Part shown: positions 53,672-62,934 of the stretch, piece by piece
Position numbering within the stretch: the stretch's first letter is position 1
Layout of the letters: every line of letters starts with the position of its first letter
NCBI GenBank assembly: GCA_964417555.1
Contig: CAYQIM010000065.1
Location: 1-64,000 of the forward strand
Origin: CAYQIM01 sp964417555
Lineage (GTDB): Bacteria; Pseudomonadota; Gammaproteobacteria; Diplorickettsiales; Diplorickettsiaceae
Direction: 5' to 3'
DNA length: 64,000 nucleotides
Notes under the pieces: model-generated
Seen by the model: only the letters and a program-made list of their open reading frames with translations
Database searches by the model: none
Told to the model about the DNA's origin: nothing
Made by a program: the position numbers and the translations under genes

Positions 53672-53716
53672 ATACTATGGCCTGTGTTCTTTTAAACGGT
53701 AAGTTAGCAAGTAATT

Positions 53717-54577
53717 ATGACGGCAAAAATCATTGATGGCAAAGCAATCGCTCAAAAAGTCCGCACGAAGCTAAAAGACGAGATTCAACATCGGCTTCAT
53801 GGGGGACATTCTGCACCTGGCTTAGCTGTTGTGTTGGTAGGCGATGACCCAGCCTCTCAGATCTATGTACGAAATAAAAGAGAAGCTTGTCAAAACTGCG
53901 GTATGAAATCAATAGCCTACGATTTATCCAGCCATATCACTGAAAAAGATCTATTGTTACTCATCAACCAACTCAATCAGGATCCAATGATTCATGGGAT
54001 TTTGGTTCAACTTCCGCTTCCTAAACACATTAACGCAGCACTTATTTTAGATAATATCAACCCTAAAAAAGATGTCGATGGTTTCCATCCTGTCAATTTA
54101 GGCTTGCTCGCCCAAGGTAGACCTTATTTGCGCCCTTGTACACCTTATGGCGTTATGCGTTTATTCGAATATGAAAAAATTCCTTTGCGCGGATTAGATG
54201 CCGTCGTCGTCGGCACCTCAAATATCGTCGGTAAACCGATGGCATTAGAGCTGCTTAAAGCAGGATGCACAGTAACGCTTTGTCATAGTGCTACACGAGA
54301 TTTAGAAAAGCATATTAAACAAGCCGATGTATTGATCAGCGCGATAGGAAAGGCAGGTATCATCAAAAGCGATTGGATCCAAAAAAATGCGATTGTTATT
54401 GATGTTGGCATTACGCGCTCAGCCAGTGGAAAACTGCACGGCGATATTGACTTTGACACAGCAAAAGAAATAGCAAGTTATATTACGCCTGTGCCCGGTG
54501 GCGTCGGCCCTATGACCGTAGCGATGTTATTAGAAAACACCTTGTTTGCTGCTATACATCGACCTTCCTATGCTTAG
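53717..54577 (+). CDS. folD: Methylenetetrahydrofolate dehydrogenase/cyclohydrolase
   Basis: A 286-residue bifunctional enzyme that interconverts 5,10-methylene-THF, 5,10-methenyl-THF and 10-formyl-THF. Signatures are the catalytic Lys in YVRNKREAC, the NADP site VVVGTSNIVGKPMALELL, and PVPGGVGPMTVAMLLENT near the C terminus. It is intact and supplies formyl-THF, which the formylation domain of the element's NRPS would also need. It is divergent from serS and convergent with the pepA remnant. Confidence 0.97.
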   Translation: MTAKIIDGKAIAQKVRTKLKDEIQHRLHGGHSAPGLAVVLVGDDPASQIYVRNKREACQNCGMKSIAYDLSSHITEKDLLLLINQLNQDPMIHGILVQLPLPKHINAALILDNINPKKDVDGFHPVNLGLLAQGRPYLRPCTPYGVMRLFEYEKIPLRGLDAVVVGTSNIVGKPMALELLKAGCTVTLCHSATRDLEKHIKQADVLISAIGKAGIIKSDWIQKNAIVIDVGITRSASGKLHGDIDFDTAKEIASYITPVPGGVGPMTVAMLLENTLFAAIHRPSYA

Positions 54578-54582
54578 CCAGT

Positions 54583-55850
54583 TCACCTTTTACGTGGATA
54601 TTTTTTTACTAAATAATTCAATAAGGTCAGGATCGCCATGGCTTCTCCTCCTTCTGGTCTTCCTGGTCTAGAAGTTACGTTATACGCATTAAAATCAACG
54701 TGTAGCCAGTTTGTTTCTTCTTTGACGAAAGCGCGTAGAAATAAAGCGGCGGTAATAGCACCGGCATAAGAAGAGGTTCCGGAATTACTGATATCAGCAA
54801 ATTTACTCTCCAATAATTTTTGATAGGGTTTATACAGGGGTAAACGCCACATCGGGTCTTGTTCTTCCTCACTCATTTTCAACAAATCGTTTGCCAATGA
54901 TGCTTGTTCGGTAAAAAAGGCACTCATTTCCGTTCCTACGGCGGATCGTGCTGCGCCTGTCAAGGTAGCCAGATCAATTAATAGTTCCGGATTTTCGCTG
55001 TCGGCCTCGCTCAAAGCATCCGCTAAAATAAGGCGCCCTTCGGCATCAGTATTACTAATTTCTACGCTTAAACCATGGCGCATTTTAATTTGGCAGCACC
55101 GCCCATATCTTTTTTCATGAATGACATGCTGGAGCCAGGCTTTAGATTTAAGCCCCCTGAATCAAAACACACGCCTTTACCCACTAAAGTTACCTTAGGA
55201 TTTTTCGGATCACCCCACCTCAGATCAATTAAGCGCGGCTCACGCGAACTGGCTCTACCCACAGCATGAATCGCCGGATAATTCTCCGTTAAAAGCTTGT
55301 CACCAATAATTTGTGTCACCGAAGCATGAAATTTTTTACTCAACTGAACGACACTTTCCGCTAATTCAGCCGGCCCCAAATCTTCTGTTGGTGTATTAAT
55401 TAAGTCTCGCACACGATAAATCGCTTCAACTTTCGCTTTCAGTAAATCAGCATCTATCGCCACAGGAAGAACGAGTTGGACTAATGCTCTGGTCGATGTT
55501 TTATAGCATGTAAATTCATACGCACCTAAGCCCCAGGCCATGCTAGCGCGACACAAGAGTGCCTTATCCGTTACCTCTGTGTAATGATACTGTCCTTTGG
55601 GTAAAACACAGGGCAGACAATCGAATGACCAAAAATCACTCTCATTATTCAGAATGATTAAGACTTGTTTTAATTGCCCTTCACTACCCGGAAGTAAAGC
55701 AATACTTCCGGGTTTGGGGACAAAATTAACTGTATGAAGCCATTGTTTATTAGTCGATGTTTGTTTCTCTAACCACAAATCCCACCGTGCAAGCGTGATG
55801 GGAATAATTGGGATCGATTGCTTCGATTGCGTAGTGAAACAATTAAGCAC
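54583..55850 (-). pseudogene. Leucyl aminopeptidase (M17) gene with internal deletion
   Basis: Two overlapping frames together make an M17 aminopeptidase lacking its middle. The first (from a GTG at 55850) reaches VGKGVCFDSGGLNLKPGSSM and MKKDMGGAA, containing metal ligands, then stops. The second, in another frame, resumes at GLSVEISNTDAEGRLILADA, which carries the other ligands, and runs to 54583. About 45 residues normally lying between these motifs are missing at the junction near 55068-55083. The deletion also shifts the frame. The enzyme should be inactive. The start overlaps the ald stop, so it was once in an operon with ald. Confidence 0.85.
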
Positions 55851-56961
55851 TTAATGCCTCCTGTGCAGGAATGTAGGGAATGCTAAATGCGCTAGCAACC
55901 GCTTGACAGGTTATACGGCCACGACAAATATTGAGACCATGACGTAAATGACTATCTGCTGCCAGCGCTTCTTGTATTCCCTTATTCGCTAATGCCAGTA
56001 TATAGGGGAAAGTGGCATGGGTTAGGGTGAAAGTAGAAGTGCGTGGAACGGCCGCTGGCATATTGCCAACGCAGTAATGGACCACTTCGCCGACAAGATA
56101 GGTTGGATGCGTATGTGTAGTCGCTTGGCTTGTTTCAAAACAACCTCCCTGATCAATAGCGACATCAACAACAACCGTTCCTGGGCGCATAGCTTCTATC
56201 AACTTTTTTGACACTATTTTAGGTGCTTCTGCACCTGGCACAAGAACCGCGCCAATTAAAAGATCCGCCAATGCCGTATATTTTTCAATCGCATCTTGTG
56301 TTGAAAAAATAGTGTTCAGTTGACCACCAAACTCCCGATCTAATTCCTTTAGACGCGTCACTGATTTATCTAATACCGTCACTTGTGCTTGCGCACCCAA
56401 TGCCATACGGATTGCATTACTACCGACTACACCGCCACCTAAAACAACGACACTGGCTGATGCAACACCCGGAACACCGGATAATAAAATACCTCGGCCC
56501 CCTTGGGCTTTTTCCAAACAATGTGCTCCCGCCTGAATTGCGATACGCCCTGCCACCTCACTCATCGGAGCCAATAAAGGTAATCCTCCTCGTGTATCGG
56601 TAACAGTTTCATAGGCAATAGCGGTACAACCTGATTTCAATAAAGCTTCTGTTTGTTTTTGATCAGCCGCTAAATGTAAATAAGTAAATAAGGTATGCTT
56701 TTCTTGAAAGTAAGCATATTCCTGTGGTTGTGGTTCTTTTACTTTAAGAATTAATTCAGCTTTATCAAAAACTTCCTTAGCGGTATTAACAATTTCAGCA
56801 CCCGCTTCTCTATAATCGTTATCAGTAATATCTATCCCACTCCCTGCTTTTGTTTCAACGAATACCTGGTGACCAAATTTTACCAATTCACGAACCGTAG
56901 CCGGCACAATTGCGACCCTATACTCATTGTTTTTAATTTCCTTAGGGATACCTATTTTCAT
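55843..56961 (-). CDS. ald: Alanine dehydrogenase
   Basis: A 372-residue NAD-dependent enzyme that interconverts L-alanine and pyruvate plus ammonia. Signatures include MKIGIPKEIKNNEYRVAIVP at the N terminus, LFTYLHLAADQ (catalytic His), AYETV and the NAD-binding stretch VVLGGGVVGSNAIRMALGA. GGAG lies eight bases before the ATG. It is intact and of normal length. It allows alanine use as carbon and nitrogen source. Its 3' end overlaps the aminopeptidase remnant. Confidence 0.95.
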   Translation of the reverse strand: MKIGIPKEIKNNEYRVAIVPATVRELVKFGHQVFVETKAGSGIDITDNDYREAGAEIVNTAKEVFDKAELILKVKEPQPQEYAYFQEKHTLFTYLHLAADQKQTEALLKSGCTAIAYETVTDTRGGLPLLAPMSEVAGRIAIQAGAHCLEKAQGGRGILLSGVPGVASASVVVLGGGVVGSNAIRMALGAQAQVTVLDKSVTRLKELDREFGGQLNTIFSTQDAIEKYTALADLLIGAVLVPGAEAPKIVSKKLIEAMRPGTVVVDVAIDQGGCFETSQATTHTHPTYLVGEVVHYCVGNMPAAVPRTSTFTLTHATFPYILALANKGIQEALAADSHLRHGLNICRGRITCQAVASAFSIPYIPAQEALSA

Positions 56962-57051
56962 AATATTACTCCAACATTAGTTGTTATCATCACACAATTG
57001 CATACACGCTCACACTATACTCATAGCAATTGGGTTTTCAGCAAAAAGAAA

Positions 57052-57085
57052 GCACATAAAGTTGCGAACTCGCAACTTTATGTGC
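57052..57085 (-). terminator. Strong intrinsic terminator after dnaG
   Basis: GCACATAAAGTTGCGA (57052-57067) and TCGCAACTTTATGTGC (57070-57085) are a perfect 16-bp inverted repeat with a 2-base loop. On the minus strand it is followed by TTTCTTTTT, so it should stop transcription coming from dnaG, 14 bases beyond the stop codon. Confidence 0.8.
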
Positions 57086-57098
57086 AATGGGTATATAA
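57070..57098. repeat. Dispersed 29-bp repeat, copy 1
   Basis: TCGCAACTT, four bases, then TGCAATGGGTATATAA. It matches the copy at 63560-63588 at 26 of 29 positions. Here it forms the right arm of the dnaG terminator hairpin plus its flank. Confidence 0.6.
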
Positions 57099-58844
57099 CT
57101 ATTCGCTCCGAGTATCCAAAATCAACTGATATAAATCTTTTTTTTCTTCTTCCGTTAAAATAGCTCGTTTTGCTCGTTGCAGTAGTTTATCGATACTTGC
57201 TTGCATTGCCAATTTTTTTAAATGACGCAATAAATCATGAAACTCAGCTTGTATGCCGGTAGATGGAATAGCATGAGGATAATGAATTAATTGTTTCAAA
57301 ATTTTATAACTGTGTTCATCTTCACGCCAATATTCTAATAACATAGCACTCGTTAACTCAGGCGATTCTTTGAGCAGGATAAACAACTTAATCAGTAATG
57401 AACTACCGGGCAAATCTAAGGTTTTTAGGTGAGTAAACTGCTGTTCAGAAAGCGTTTTAGCAAGTTGTGGATACTGTATTAAAAGTGCAATGGCTAAACG
57501 CATCGGTGAATAACGAATTGAATGGTCTGCTTGTTGTCGATTTTTTTTCAGTACTTGAATGGGCGAACTGTGCGTAACTTGCTTTAAAGTCGTTACGTCC
57601 ATATTAACTAATGCAGCTAATTGTTCGAATAATTTATGCTGCATAACGCCTACGGGAATCTTTTCAAGCAGGGGCATCGCTAATTTAACAACCCGCGCTT
57701 TTCCTTCTAATTGGCTAATATCGACTTGTGTTAATAAACTATCAAATAAAAAATCACCTAAATAATGCGCCTGCTTTAAAGCCGTGATAAACGCTTGACG
57801 CCCTTTTTTCCGAATGAAGGAATCCGGATCTTCACCCTCCGGTAATAAAAGAAAGCGTAAGGTAGCGCCATCTTGTAATAAACCTAAACTAATTTCCAAA
57901 ACTCGCCATGCAGCTTTCTTACCCGCTTCGTCGCCATCAAAACAAAAAATGATTTCTTGTGAAATACTGAATAAACGTAAGAGTTGATCACTGCTGGTCG
58001 CCGTTCCTAACGTAGCAACCGCAAGCGGAAGTCCCAACTGAAATAAAGCTAATACATCCATATAGCCTTCAACAACAACGATAGACTTGGGCTGACGGTT
58101 TTCAAAACAAACCTCGTAGAGTCCATAAAGTTCTTTACCCTTATGGAAAAGCGTTGTTTCTGGAGAATTCAAATATTTAGGCTCACTTTGGCTAAGGACT
58201 CGCCCACCAAATCCTATCACTCGCCCTCTTTTATCACGGATAGGAAAAATAATTCTGTCACGGAAACGATCGTAAAATCCTTTTCCCTCCGATTTTTTGA
58301 TTAGCAAACCCGCTGCCACCAATGCTTCCGAATCTTTAAACGTTTTAAGTAATTGATCCCAGGCTGCTGGCGCATAACCTAAACCAAATTTTTTAGCGAG
58401 TTGTCCCGATATCCCTCGCTGTTTCAAGTATTCAATGGCAGCGGGCGTCTCGCGTAATTGTTTTTTATAAAATTCAGCCACTTTTTCAAGTAACGGATAC
58501 AATTGCATTCCAGAATGCCTATGACTCACTTGATGCGGATTAGAATGTGGAATACTTAAACCGACTTGTTCTGCTAAACATTCTACGGCTTCTGGAAAAG
58601 TTAAACGTTCATATTCCATGAGAAAGCTAAGTGCATTACCGCCCGCTGAGCAGCCAAAGCAATAATAAAATTGTTTTTCTGGTGTTACAGTAAAGGAAGG
58701 TGTTTTTTCAGTATGAAAAGGACAGCACGCCATGTAATTTTTTCCTTTTTTCCGTAAAGGAACTCGTGTATCGATGAGCTGAACAATATCACAGCGCGCT
58801 AAAAGATCATTAATAAAATCTTGTGGAATGGGGGTTGATGACAT
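57099..58844 (-). CDS. dnaG: DNA primase
   Basis: A 581-residue primase. The N-terminal CHC2 zinc finger is visible as CCPFHTEKTPSF and YYCFGCSAGG. The TOPRIM core includes VVEGYMDVLALFQLG and FCFDGDEAGKKAAW, with the acidic metal ligands present. A helical C-terminal helicase-interaction region follows. It makes RNA primers at the replication fork. It belongs to the rpsU-dnaG macromolecular synthesis group, here with yqeY between, and ends before a strong terminator. Confidence 0.97.
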   Translation of the reverse strand: MSSTPIPQDFINDLLARCDIVQLIDTRVPLRKKGKNYMACCPFHTEKTPSFTVTPEKQFYYCFGCSAGGNALSFLMEYERLTFPEAVECLAEQVGLSIPHSNPHQVSHRHSGMQLYPLLEKVAEFYKKQLRETPAAIEYLKQRGISGQLAKKFGLGYAPAAWDQLLKTFKDSEALVAAGLLIKKSEGKGFYDRFRDRIIFPIRDKRGRVIGFGGRVLSQSEPKYLNSPETTLFHKGKELYGLYEVCFENRQPKSIVVVEGYMDVLALFQLGLPLAVATLGTATSSDQLLRLFSISQEIIFCFDGDEAGKKAAWRVLEISLGLLQDGATLRFLLLPEGEDPDSFIRKKGRQAFITALKQAHYLGDFLFDSLLTQVDISQLEGKARVVKLAMPLLEKIPVGVMQHKLFEQLAALVNMDVTTLKQVTHSSPIQVLKKNRQQADHSIRYSPMRLAIALLIQYPQLAKTLSEQQFTHLKTLDLPGSSLLIKLFILLKESPELTSAMLLEYWREDEHSYKILKQLIHYPHAIPSTGIQAEFHDLLRHLKKLAMQASIDKLLQRAKRAILTEEEKKDLYQLILDTRSE

Positions 58845-58961
58845 ACATTTAACCCTATTGAATGCAAGCTGTTAGGTAAGAAAAGCGTCTTCAAATGTAC
58901 TAGGACGAAACAAAAAAACGTTGTTTTTTTGCGGCAACCACACTGAGCGGTAAAATACACT

Positions 58962-59419
58962 TTAGGACGTAGATAACCGCTCTTTAACCATGGGGCGCTA
59001 ATTACCCCAATGTCAACGCGCCCTTGAGATTGTAGCTTTACCTCCGCCATCACTTTGCCCATATCCTTAACCGAAGTAGCGCCCACCTTTTCTATCGCTT
59101 GAGAAATTAAGCGATCCACTTCTTCTTTTGATAATGATTCAGGTAAATAAGTTTGGATAATAGCTTCTTCAAAACGCTCTTGTTCCGCCAAATCATCACG
59201 CTTAGCTTTACTATATTGTGCCAGAGCATCCCGCCTTTGTTTAAGCATCTTGTTCAGGACTTGGCAAACACGCATATCATCTAATTCAATGCGTTCATCC
59301 ACTTCAATCTGCTTAATTGCGGCTAACATCATTCGAATAACGTCCAAACGTGGCTTATCATGCGCACGAAGCGTCGCTTTCATATCCTCCTGGAGACGTT
59401 GTTTGAGAGGAGAATCCAT
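58962..59419 (-). pseudogene. yqeY: YqeY/GatB-like protein gene with 3' frameshift
   Basis: The ATG at 59419 (MDSPLKQRLQEDMKATLRAH) begins a normal YqeY family protein, related to the tRNA-binding tail of GatB. The frame is sound to QGRVDIGVISA, then reads into PWLKSGYLRPKVYF and ~50 more odd residues overlapping the dnaG start (stop at 58799). Shifting frame at the G run 58992-58995 gives ISA-MVKERLSTS and a TAA at 58962-58964, the usual YqeY ending. So an indel at this short homopolymer has altered only the last ~8 residues. The domain may still work; a read error is possible. Confidence 0.75.
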
Positions 59420-59431
59420 AATCAATCCAGA

Positions 59432-59659
59432 TTAATGTTTACGCTTCACTTTAGCTAAAAAGCCAGGATTATCACGCATCAACCGTTTACGAGAACGCTT
59501 AACAGCGGCTGCAAAACAACGCTTGCGTGCTTCTGTTGGCTTCTCATAATATTCGCGACGACGTACTTCAGCAAAAATACGCGACTTTTCGCAGGTACGC
59601 TTATAACGACGTATAGCCGACTCTAGCGCTTCACCAGGTTTTAGTATTACACCAGGCAT
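59432..59659 (-). CDS. rpsU: 30S ribosomal protein S21
   Basis: The ATG at 59657-59659 (MPGVILKPGEALESAIRRYK) with GAGGA ten bases upstream gives a 75-residue basic protein; an in-frame start further upstream lacks support. The sequence has the S21 pattern RRYKRTCEKSRIFAEVRRRE and a Lys/Arg-rich end. S21 helps mRNA recognition on the small subunit. It heads the rpsU-yqeY-dnaG series and is divergent from tsaD, as in many gammaproteobacteria. Confidence 0.96.
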   Translation of the reverse strand: MPGVILKPGEALESAIRRYKRTCEKSRIFAEVRRREYYEKPTEARKRCFAAAVKRSRKRLMRDNPGFLAKVKRKH

Positions 59660-59720
59660 GTAGTGCACTTCCTCAATTAAAGTTAAAATAGAGGGCAATT
59701 CTAACCATCAATCGGTAAAA

Positions 59721-60773
59721 ATGCAAAGTTTCTATTCAAAACAACGAGATTTAACCCCTTCGATACGCTGTGTGCTGGGGATCGAAACTTCCTGCGATGA
59801 AACCGGAATTGCCATCTATTCGGGTCAAAAAGGGCTTCTAGCTGACTCCCTTTACAGTCAAATTGAACTCCATAATCAATATGGTGGTGTTGTCCCTGAG
59901 CTAGCTTCACGTGATCATATCCTGAAAATATTACCTTTACTGCAGGAAACCTTAAAAAAGGCAAATCTTAACCTCTCGGCCATTGATGGGGTCGCTTATT
60001 GTGCAGGACCTGGCTTAGCTGGCGCCTTGCTGGTAGGGGCAACCTTAGGACGTAGCCTAGGTTGGGCACTCAACGTTCCAACCCTAGGCGTACACCACAT
60101 GGAAGCCCATCTGCTAGCCCCTATGCTTGAAGAAAATCCTCCTGAATTTCCCTTTATTGCATTACTGGTATCTGGCGGCCATACCCTCCTTGCTCGTATC
60201 GAAGGCCTGGGACAATATGAAATTCTAGGTGAAAGTGTAGATGATGCCGCAGGTGAAGCTTTTGATAAAACAGCCAAATTATTAGGCCTCAGCTACCCAG
60301 GAGGCCCTGCTATTGCCAAATTAGCCGAAAAAGGCAAACCGCAACGTTTTCGTTTCCCGCGCCCGATGCTAGACAGGCCTGGCCTTGATTTCAGCTTTAG
60401 CGGTTTAAAAACCTTCGTCAACACCACATTTAAAAGAACCAATAGGGATGAACAGACGAAAGCCGATATCGCCTATGAATTTCAAGCCGCTGTGGTCGAT
60501 ACTTTAGTAAAAAAAGCACAACGTGCATTGGCCCAAACCGGACTAAAACGACTCGTTATTGCCGGAGGCGTTGCCGCTAATAAATCGTTACGAGAACAAT
60601 TAAACGCTATGGCAACTAAAAATGATGTGTTACTTTACTATCCACGCCCTAATTTTTGCACCGATAATGGTGCTATGATTGCTTATTTAGGCTATCGACG
60701 CTTAAATTTAGGCCAACGTGATGACCTTACCATAAAAACGATCACACGCTGCGCACTCAATAAACTGGATTAG
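59721..60773 (+). CDS. tsaD: tRNA threonylcarbamoyladenosine transferase TsaD
   Basis: A 350-residue enzyme of the t6A37 pathway, which transfers the threonylcarbamoyl group to A37 of ANN-decoding tRNAs. Signatures are VLGIETSCDETGIAIY, the metal-binding HHMEAHLLAP, LVSGGHTLL and RLVIAGGVAANKSLR near the C terminus. The length is slightly over the usual because of ~16 extra N-terminal residues; a later start is possible. It is divergent from rpsU across 61 bases and is intact. Confidence 0.97.
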   Translation: MQSFYSKQRDLTPSIRCVLGIETSCDETGIAIYSGQKGLLADSLYSQIELHNQYGGVVPELASRDHILKILPLLQETLKKANLNLSAIDGVAYCAGPGLAGALLVGATLGRSLGWALNVPTLGVHHMEAHLLAPMLEENPPEFPFIALLVSGGHTLLARIEGLGQYEILGESVDDAAGEAFDKTAKLLGLSYPGGPAIAKLAEKGKPQRFRFPRPMLDRPGLDFSFSGLKTFVNTTFKRTNRDEQTKADIAYEFQAAVVDTLVKKAQRALAQTGLKRLVIAGGVAANKSLREQLNAMATKNDVLLYYPRPNFCTDNGAMIAYLGYRRLNLGQRDDLTIKTITRCALNKLD

Positions 60774-60859
60774 CATATTTAAAGATGCGAATTTATTAAA
60801 TTTATGGCGAACGGTATTCCGAACGCAGGTGGCTCAAGCAAAGTATTTATGCTCAGCCT

Positions 60860-62806
60860 TCAAAAGGAACAACCGCTCTTCTCTGCTAAACTTACAGGAG
60901 GAGTCCCAATCTCTGCACTCGTTGGTGCGCTAGAAGCCTCACATACCAGATCAATCGGTATTGTTATTGGCAATAACTCGGACGTAACCATTTGTTGGCT
61001 CCTTCCATTTACTTCAAGTTCTTCATTCGTTTTAGAGGAAATAGTAGCTACTGTTTGGCAAACACTTTCGCCTGATATCTCATTAGCTAGTTTTGCACAA
61101 AACAACAGACGCATGAAAAGAGTACCTCTTTTACCGAAGTATTCCACTAAAGAGCCTTGTATCTTAAATAATTCGTGGTAAATAGTCTGTATAGACAAAT
61201 CGTCTGCAAATTGCTGAGATTCATATTTTTTTAAAAATTCTTCAACCGCATCAACATGATGACGCCTCCAAGCTCCGCTAAAAAACCGCCCACAAAAACC
61301 ACCTTTCGTATAATCATAGAGTAATGCAACACAGGTTTTAAGCGGATTTTCAGTATAAAACTTAAGAAAAACGCGCTCTGCTCTATCAAATTCATCTAAG
61401 TATCGTTGTGGAAAAAGCGTAGGACTTGCTTTAATTTCCTTTAAGCTAGTTTCTATTTCTTGTAATAATACTAATGCTGCATTATCTCGCTCTTCATATG
61501 GCATCATCTCCATTTTATTGCCCGTGGCTTTAAAACTAAGTGCTGACAAATAATAAAACCAAGTAACAAGTTCAGCTGTCACAAAACTCATATCAATTTT
61601 TTCTGCTTGAAAAGCTTTAATATGATCCATAATTTTTTCATAGCGTTGAAAGAGTGTTTGTTGAGTAATGTCAGCTACCTTATCCTCCGCTACGTCTTGT
61701 TTTTGTATAGAAGACCCTTCCCTCCCATCTTCCAAATTAATTTTTTTTATATCTTGATCTTTTTTTTGCAATACTTTCTCTACATCACATTTAGCTTCTG
61801 CTAACAACAATAAAAAACCAATCAGGTCGACTTTCAATGCAGCCCTGGTGACATTGAGTGTTTCGATAAGCTGTGGGTTTTTCACCGCTAAAATTTCATC
61901 GTCAATACTCAAAAAAAGATCAGATAAACGCGCTTTAATTGAAAACGCTTCATTTTCAGCCATGGCTTTAGCAGAGGGAAAAAGTGCTTCATTCAGATAA
62001 TAGTTAACTGGATCTACTGAGTAATTTTCAGGATTATTCACATTGATAAGAGGCATGAAAGCTCCTTTTTCATCTGTAATAACCGTATTTTCAGGCGAAA
62101 TAGGACATCCTTTTTTCTGAAGCACAAAAAGTATAATAGGTAAATAATCAGGTCCTAGCACCAAGTATTGGCTATAAGGCGAAATAATGAGCTTACCATT
62201 TTCTACTTTTAGCCTTCCTGCTGCCTTCAAAAAAGTTCCGCAGCCCATGGTCTGATGATTAAAATCAAAATAGTATCTCTGTTCATCAAGAGAAGAAGGA
62301 CTTAAAAAAAACTTATTATCATAAGTAATACCAAATTCAGCCCATCCTTTTTTTCCTCGTGTAATCGTAGAATCGAAATTTTTTTTATAAAAACCTGGAA
62401 TTTTGGAAGCTTCTATACCCCATCGTTTATTATTTCCTTGGCTATCGTCACCTTTTTTATACCCATAAATTAGTTCATTGGTATTTCTGTTAGCTGCCAT
62501 TTCATCTAAAAATAGTTTCAACTTCTCCTTTTCACTAAAACTAGCTTTAGAATCTGTAGAGTTTGGGGTAGAAGTTTGAGAGTCAGCTAATTCTTTTTCC
62601 AAGGAAGGAGCTAAAGTCTCGCCCGTTTGTTTTTTTTCCTCTTCAACAGGACTATTCTCTTTAATAGCCTGACTCGCTTTGATGGCCGCATCAAGCCTTT
62701 TTCTAGCATACAATAGATTAGGCTGATCGCTTAGTACAGAGATTGATTTAAGGTAATCAATACAAGTATTATTGGCTTGGGATAAATCTTTTTTTTGTTT
62801 AATCAT
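60860..62806 (-). CDS. Large unknown protein, candidate secreted effector
   Basis: A 648-residue soluble protein with no signal peptide and no recognised domain. The first ~100 residues are charged and include a helical pair (LLYARKRLDAAIKASQAIKE) followed by a Ser/Thr/Glu-rich linker. Residues about 110-250 have a compact Tyr/Phe/Gly-rich region (TNELIYGYKKGDDSQGNNKR, FFLSPSSLDEQRYYFDFN). The remainder is helical. The C-terminal ~30 residues are small and polar, compatible with a translocation signal. Long proteins of this kind in Legionellales are often Dot/Icm substrates, but that is inference. It lies alone between tsaD and plsY. Confidence 0.6.
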   Translation of the reverse strand: MIKQKKDLSQANNTCIDYLKSISVLSDQPNLLYARKRLDAAIKASQAIKENSPVEEEKKQTGETLAPSLEKELADSQTSTPNSTDSKASFSEKEKLKLFLDEMAANRNTNELIYGYKKGDDSQGNNKRWGIEASKIPGFYKKNFDSTITRGKKGWAEFGITYDNKFFLSPSSLDEQRYYFDFNHQTMGCGTFLKAAGRLKVENGKLIISPYSQYLVLGPDYLPIILFVLQKKGCPISPENTVITDEKGAFMPLINVNNPENYSVDPVNYYLNEALFPSAKAMAENEAFSIKARLSDLFLSIDDEILAVKNPQLIETLNVTRAALKVDLIGFLLLLAEAKCDVEKVLQKKDQDIKKINLEDGREGSSIQKQDVAEDKVADITQQTLFQRYEKIMDHIKAFQAEKIDMSFVTAELVTWFYYLSALSFKATGNKMEMMPYEERDNAALVLLQEIETSLKEIKASPTLFPQRYLDEFDRAERVFLKFYTENPLKTCVALLYDYTKGGFCGRFFSGAWRRHHVDAVEEFLKKYESQQFADDLSIQTIYHELFKIQGSLVEYFGKRGTLFMRLLFCAKLANEISGESVCQTVATISSKTNEELEVNGRSQQMVTSELLPITIPIDLVCEASSAPTSAEIGTPPVSLAEKSGCSF

Positions 62807-62934
62807 GATTGCTTCCTTGCTGATAGCTTTTTTTATAAGCCTCGATAATATTTATAAAACTAACATAAAAATTAACACAGACAAAGATTTAAATTTATTT
62901 TCTTATTAGTCAATAAAAAATAATTAATAAGTTA

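Noticed and set aside
60860..60877. C-terminal ...SGCSF of the 648-residue protein as a CaaX prenylation box
   Set aside because: Only two residues follow the cysteine and they are not aliphatic, so it does not fit CaaX.
60804..61181. 125-residue plus-strand frame downstream of tsaD
   Set aside because: It lies antisense within the 648-residue gene, which has far better length and composition, and has no ribosome binding site of note.
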